Of a stretch of DNA of 8,826 nucleotides, positions 6,822-8,826 are shown piece by piece (the stretch's first letter is position 1; the number at the start of each line of letters is the position of its first letter). A program made the translations under genes and the position numbers. The DNA comes from Fidelibacterota bacterium UBA1611. GTDB taxonomy: Bacteria > Fidelibacterota > Marinisomatia > Marinisomatales > UBA1611. Where the stretch lies: positions 1-8,826 of the forward strand of contig DCMX01000166.1 in the NCBI GenBank assembly GCA_002321855.1, given 5' to 3'. Under the pieces are notes generated by a model that had not been told where the DNA came from, did not search any database, and saw only the letters and a program-made list of their open reading frames with translations.

Positions 6822-6822
6822 A
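6806..6822 (+). repeat. AT-only inverted repeat around the lon ribosome site
   Basis: The arms TAATTAA and TTAATTA are perfect 7-bp reverse complements, separated by AGG. The AGG is the core of the lon Shine-Dalgarno (AAAGG at 6811-6815, 6 bases before the ATG), and the right arm ends on the A of the start codon. As RNA this would be a weak A-U-only hairpin with a tight three-base loop. It could equally be chance in AT-rich DNA. Confidence 0.4.
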
Positions 6823-8826
6823 TGTCAGATCAATTGTCAGAAAAAGATATCGAAAACATTTCCTTGGAAGGGACGGAGCAATATCCTGTAATGCCATTAC
6901 GAAATACGGTCTTGTTCCCCCAGCAGGTAATACCTATCTATATTGGTAGGGAAAAATCCCTGAAATTGATTGCTGAACTAGACCAAAAAAAGAAGTATAT
7001 CATTGTTGTCGCTCAGGAAGATGGTTCTATCGAGGACCCTGAACCAGAGGACCTCTATGTTTACGGAACTTTAGCAACTGTATTGAAAGTTTTTGACATG
7101 CCCGATAATAGTAAGTCAGCGATAGTTCAGGGCATTTCCAGAGTTAAAATACTAGACTATTTGGATACAGATCCTTACTTCAGAGCAGCGGTCCAGCCGG
7201 TAAGTGATGATCCAATAAAGGATGAAATAGAGTTAGAAGCTATGGCCAAACATCTTCGACAAGCTTTTAAAGAATTGATTAAGGTTGCACCTAATCTTAC
7301 TGAAGAACATACTGGTATGCTCACTAATATTCAAAAAGCAAATAGGTTGGTAGATAGGACCATCTCCCTGATGACTCTGCCAAATCAGGAAAAGCAGGGA
7401 GTCCTGGAAGAATTGAACATTAAAAAACGAATGGAAAAAGCCATAAATATTATTTCCCGGGAGACCCAACGCATTAAATTAGGTGAAGAGATTCAAACAG
7501 AGGTCCATGATGAAATTGCTAAGACTCAACGGGAATATTATCTACGAGAGCAAGTGAAGGCAATCCAGAAGGAACTGGGGGAAGATGAAGGGACAATCGA
7601 GCTAAAAGAGCTTGAAACACGAATTCAAGAAGCAAAAATGTCGGAAGAAGCTGATAAAGTGGCCATGAAAGAGTTGGACCGACTTATGCGAATCCCTACC
7701 CAATCGCCAGAATATAATGTATCTCGTACCTATATTGAGTGGCTTTCAGACCTGCCTTGGAGCAAATCATCAAAAGATCGCATCAATATTAAAAAAGCAC
7801 TGAAAATATTGGACCAAGACCATTATGGTCTCGAAAAGGTTAAAGAACGCATCATTGAATACTTGGCAGTTCGAAATTTGAAACAAAAGCGTAATCCAGA
7901 TAGCAGTGTTCGTGGTCCCATATTATGCTTTGGTGGTCCCCCAGGCGTCGGTAAAACTTCTCTGGGAAAATCCATTGCTAGAGCCATGGGTCGGAAATTT
8001 ATTCGCCTGTCTCTTGGGGGAGTGCGGGATGAAGCAGAAATCCGAGGTCATCGACGGACCTATATTGGAGCACTCCCAGGTCGTATTATACAGTCTATCA
8101 AAAAAGCTGGCACCAATAATCCAGTTTTTATGTTGGACGAAGTAGATAAACTAGGTGCTGATTTTCGTGGTGATCCCTCCTCAGCTTTACTAGAAGTTTT
8201 GGACCCAGAACAAAATCACTCCTTTAGTGACCACTATCTAGAAGTTAATTTTGATTTGAGTAAAGTAATGTTCATTGCCACTGCAAACTATCAAGATGCC
8301 ATTCCTCCAGCCCTTCGCGACCGAATGGAAATTTTAGAGTTCTCTGGTTATATCGAAGATGAGAAAGTACAGATTGCCAAGCGTCATCTAGTACCTAAAC
8401 AGGTAGAAGAAAATGGTCTGATAAAGGGTGAAGCCATGCTTGATATGAATGCAATCAAAGAGTTAATCAGTGCTTATACAAGGGAAGCGGGCGTACGTCA
8501 ACTGGAAAGGGAAATTGCCAATGTAATGCGAAAAGTTGCTCGGGCATTGGTTGAAACCAAGTCCAAGAGTATAAAAATAACTAAGGCCAAGGTACATAAA
8601 TTATTAGGAGCATCCCGATTTCATTCGGAATTAGCTGAGCGTGCCACCAAACCGGGTGTGGTAACTGGGTTGGCTTGGACTGCCGCTGGTGGCGATATTT
8701 TATTTATTGAATCCACACGGATGAAAGGTAAGGGGAAATTAACTCTAACTGGTCAGTTAGGTGATGTGATGAAGGAGTCTGCTACTGCCGGTCTTGCATA
8801 TGTTCGTGCTCAGGCTGATGATTTTG
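6822..8826 (+). CDS. lon: ATP-dependent protease Lon (3' end cut by window)
   Basis: LonA degrades misfolded and short-lived regulatory proteins in the cytosol. The reading frame is open from the ATG at 6822 to the window edge, covering 668 codons. The N-terminal substrate-binding domain starts at YPVMPLRNTVLFP (21-33) and runs to about 215, followed by a helical coiled-coil region to about 330 (residues 224-255 include QREYYLREQ). The AAA+ module has Walker A GGPPGVGKTS (371-380, K378), Walker B FMLDEVDK (436-443, D439/E440), a sensor-1-like ATANY and the REAGVR motif (554-559). These sit at a constant +16/17 offset from E. coli Lon. The protease domain begins around VTGLAW (614-619). The catalytic Ser-Lys pair (S679/K722 in E. 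coli) would fall beyond the window, so the gene is incomplete here by position, not broken. AAAGG at 6811-6815 is the ribosome site. Confidence 0.97.
   Translation, partial: MSDQLSEKDIENISLEGTEQYPVMPLRNTVLFPQQVIPIYIGREKSLKLIAELDQKKKYIIVVAQEDGSIEDPEPEDLYVYGTLATVLKVFDMPDNSKSAIVQGISRVKILDYLDTDPYFRAAVQPVSDDPIKDEIELEAMAKHLRQAFKELIKVAPNLTEEHTGMLTNIQKANRLVDRTISLMTLPNQEKQGVLEELNIKKRMEKAINIISRETQRIKLGEEIQTEVHDEIAKTQREYYLREQVKAIQKELGEDEGTIELKELETRIQEAKMSEEADKVAMKELDRLMRIPTQSPEYNVSRTYIEWLSDLPWSKSSKDRINIKKALKILDQDHYGLEKVKERIIEYLAVRNLKQKRNPDSSVRGPILCFGGPPGVGKTSLGKSIARAMGRKFIRLSLGGVRDEAEIRGHRRTYIGALPGRIIQSIKKAGTNNPVFMLDEVDKLGADFRGDPSSALLEVLDPEQNHSFSDHYLEVNFDLSKVMFIATANYQDAIPPALRDRMEILEFSGYIEDEKVQIAKRHLVPKQVEENGLIKGEAMLDMNAIKELISAYTREAGVRQLEREIANVMRKVARALVETKSKSIKITKAKVHKLLGASRFHSELAERATKPGVVTGLAWTAAGGDILFIESTRMKGKGKLTLTGQLGDVMKESATAGLAYVRAQADDF

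Noticed and set aside
7906..8145. Open frame of 79 codons on the + strand in another frame
   Set aside because: It overlaps the Lon AAA+ module with its Walker A and B motifs. The Lon frame is clearly the coding one.

Overview
The window is an ordinary-looking, tightly packed stretch of bacterial chromosome. All eight genes lie on the + strand, with almost no intergenic DNA. The AT-leaning composition, the E1-alpha/E1-beta fusion and the general character of the proteins fit an uncultivated member of the Fibrobacteres-Chlorobi-Bacteroidetes (FCB) group, for example a Marinimicrobia/SAR406-like bacterium. That placement is an inference from protein style, not from a marker gene. I saw no RNA genes, CRISPR arrays, insertion sequences, phage genes or defence genes, and I do not think the window holds a new large system.

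Region 1 (8-1247) pairs a YhhQ-family queuosine-precursor transporter with GTP cyclohydrolase I (folE), overlapping by 14 bp. GTP cyclohydrolase I makes dihydroneopterin triphosphate, the entry metabolite for both folate and 7-deazaguanine (queuosine) synthesis. The pair therefore looks like a supply point for pterins and deazaguanines.

Region 2 (1255-6071) is a lipoate and 2-oxoacid dehydrogenase cassette in the order lipB, fused E1 alpha-beta, E2, lipA. LipB loads octanoate on the E2 lipoyl lysine, LipA inserts the sulfurs, and E1 and E2 then use the cofactor for oxidative decarboxylation of a 2-oxoacid. The E3 component (lipoamide dehydrogenase) is not in the window. Gaps are 7, 6, 0 and -1 bp, so the cassette is almost certainly one transcript and probably continuous with region 1.

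Region 3 (6075-6707) is one membrane-anchored protein of unknown function, 3 bp after lipA and in the same frame, apparently with a TTG start.

Region 4 (6708-8826) is a 114-bp gap, the only real intergenic space here. It is followed by a Lon protease gene cut by the window edge before its catalytic serine and lysine. The gap carries a weak sigma-54-like element and an AT-only inverted repeat that brackets the lon Shine-Dalgarno.

The points most worth a second look are the unknown protein attached to the lipoylation operon, a change in GATC density and stop-codon choice near 1.9 kb, and the lon leader.
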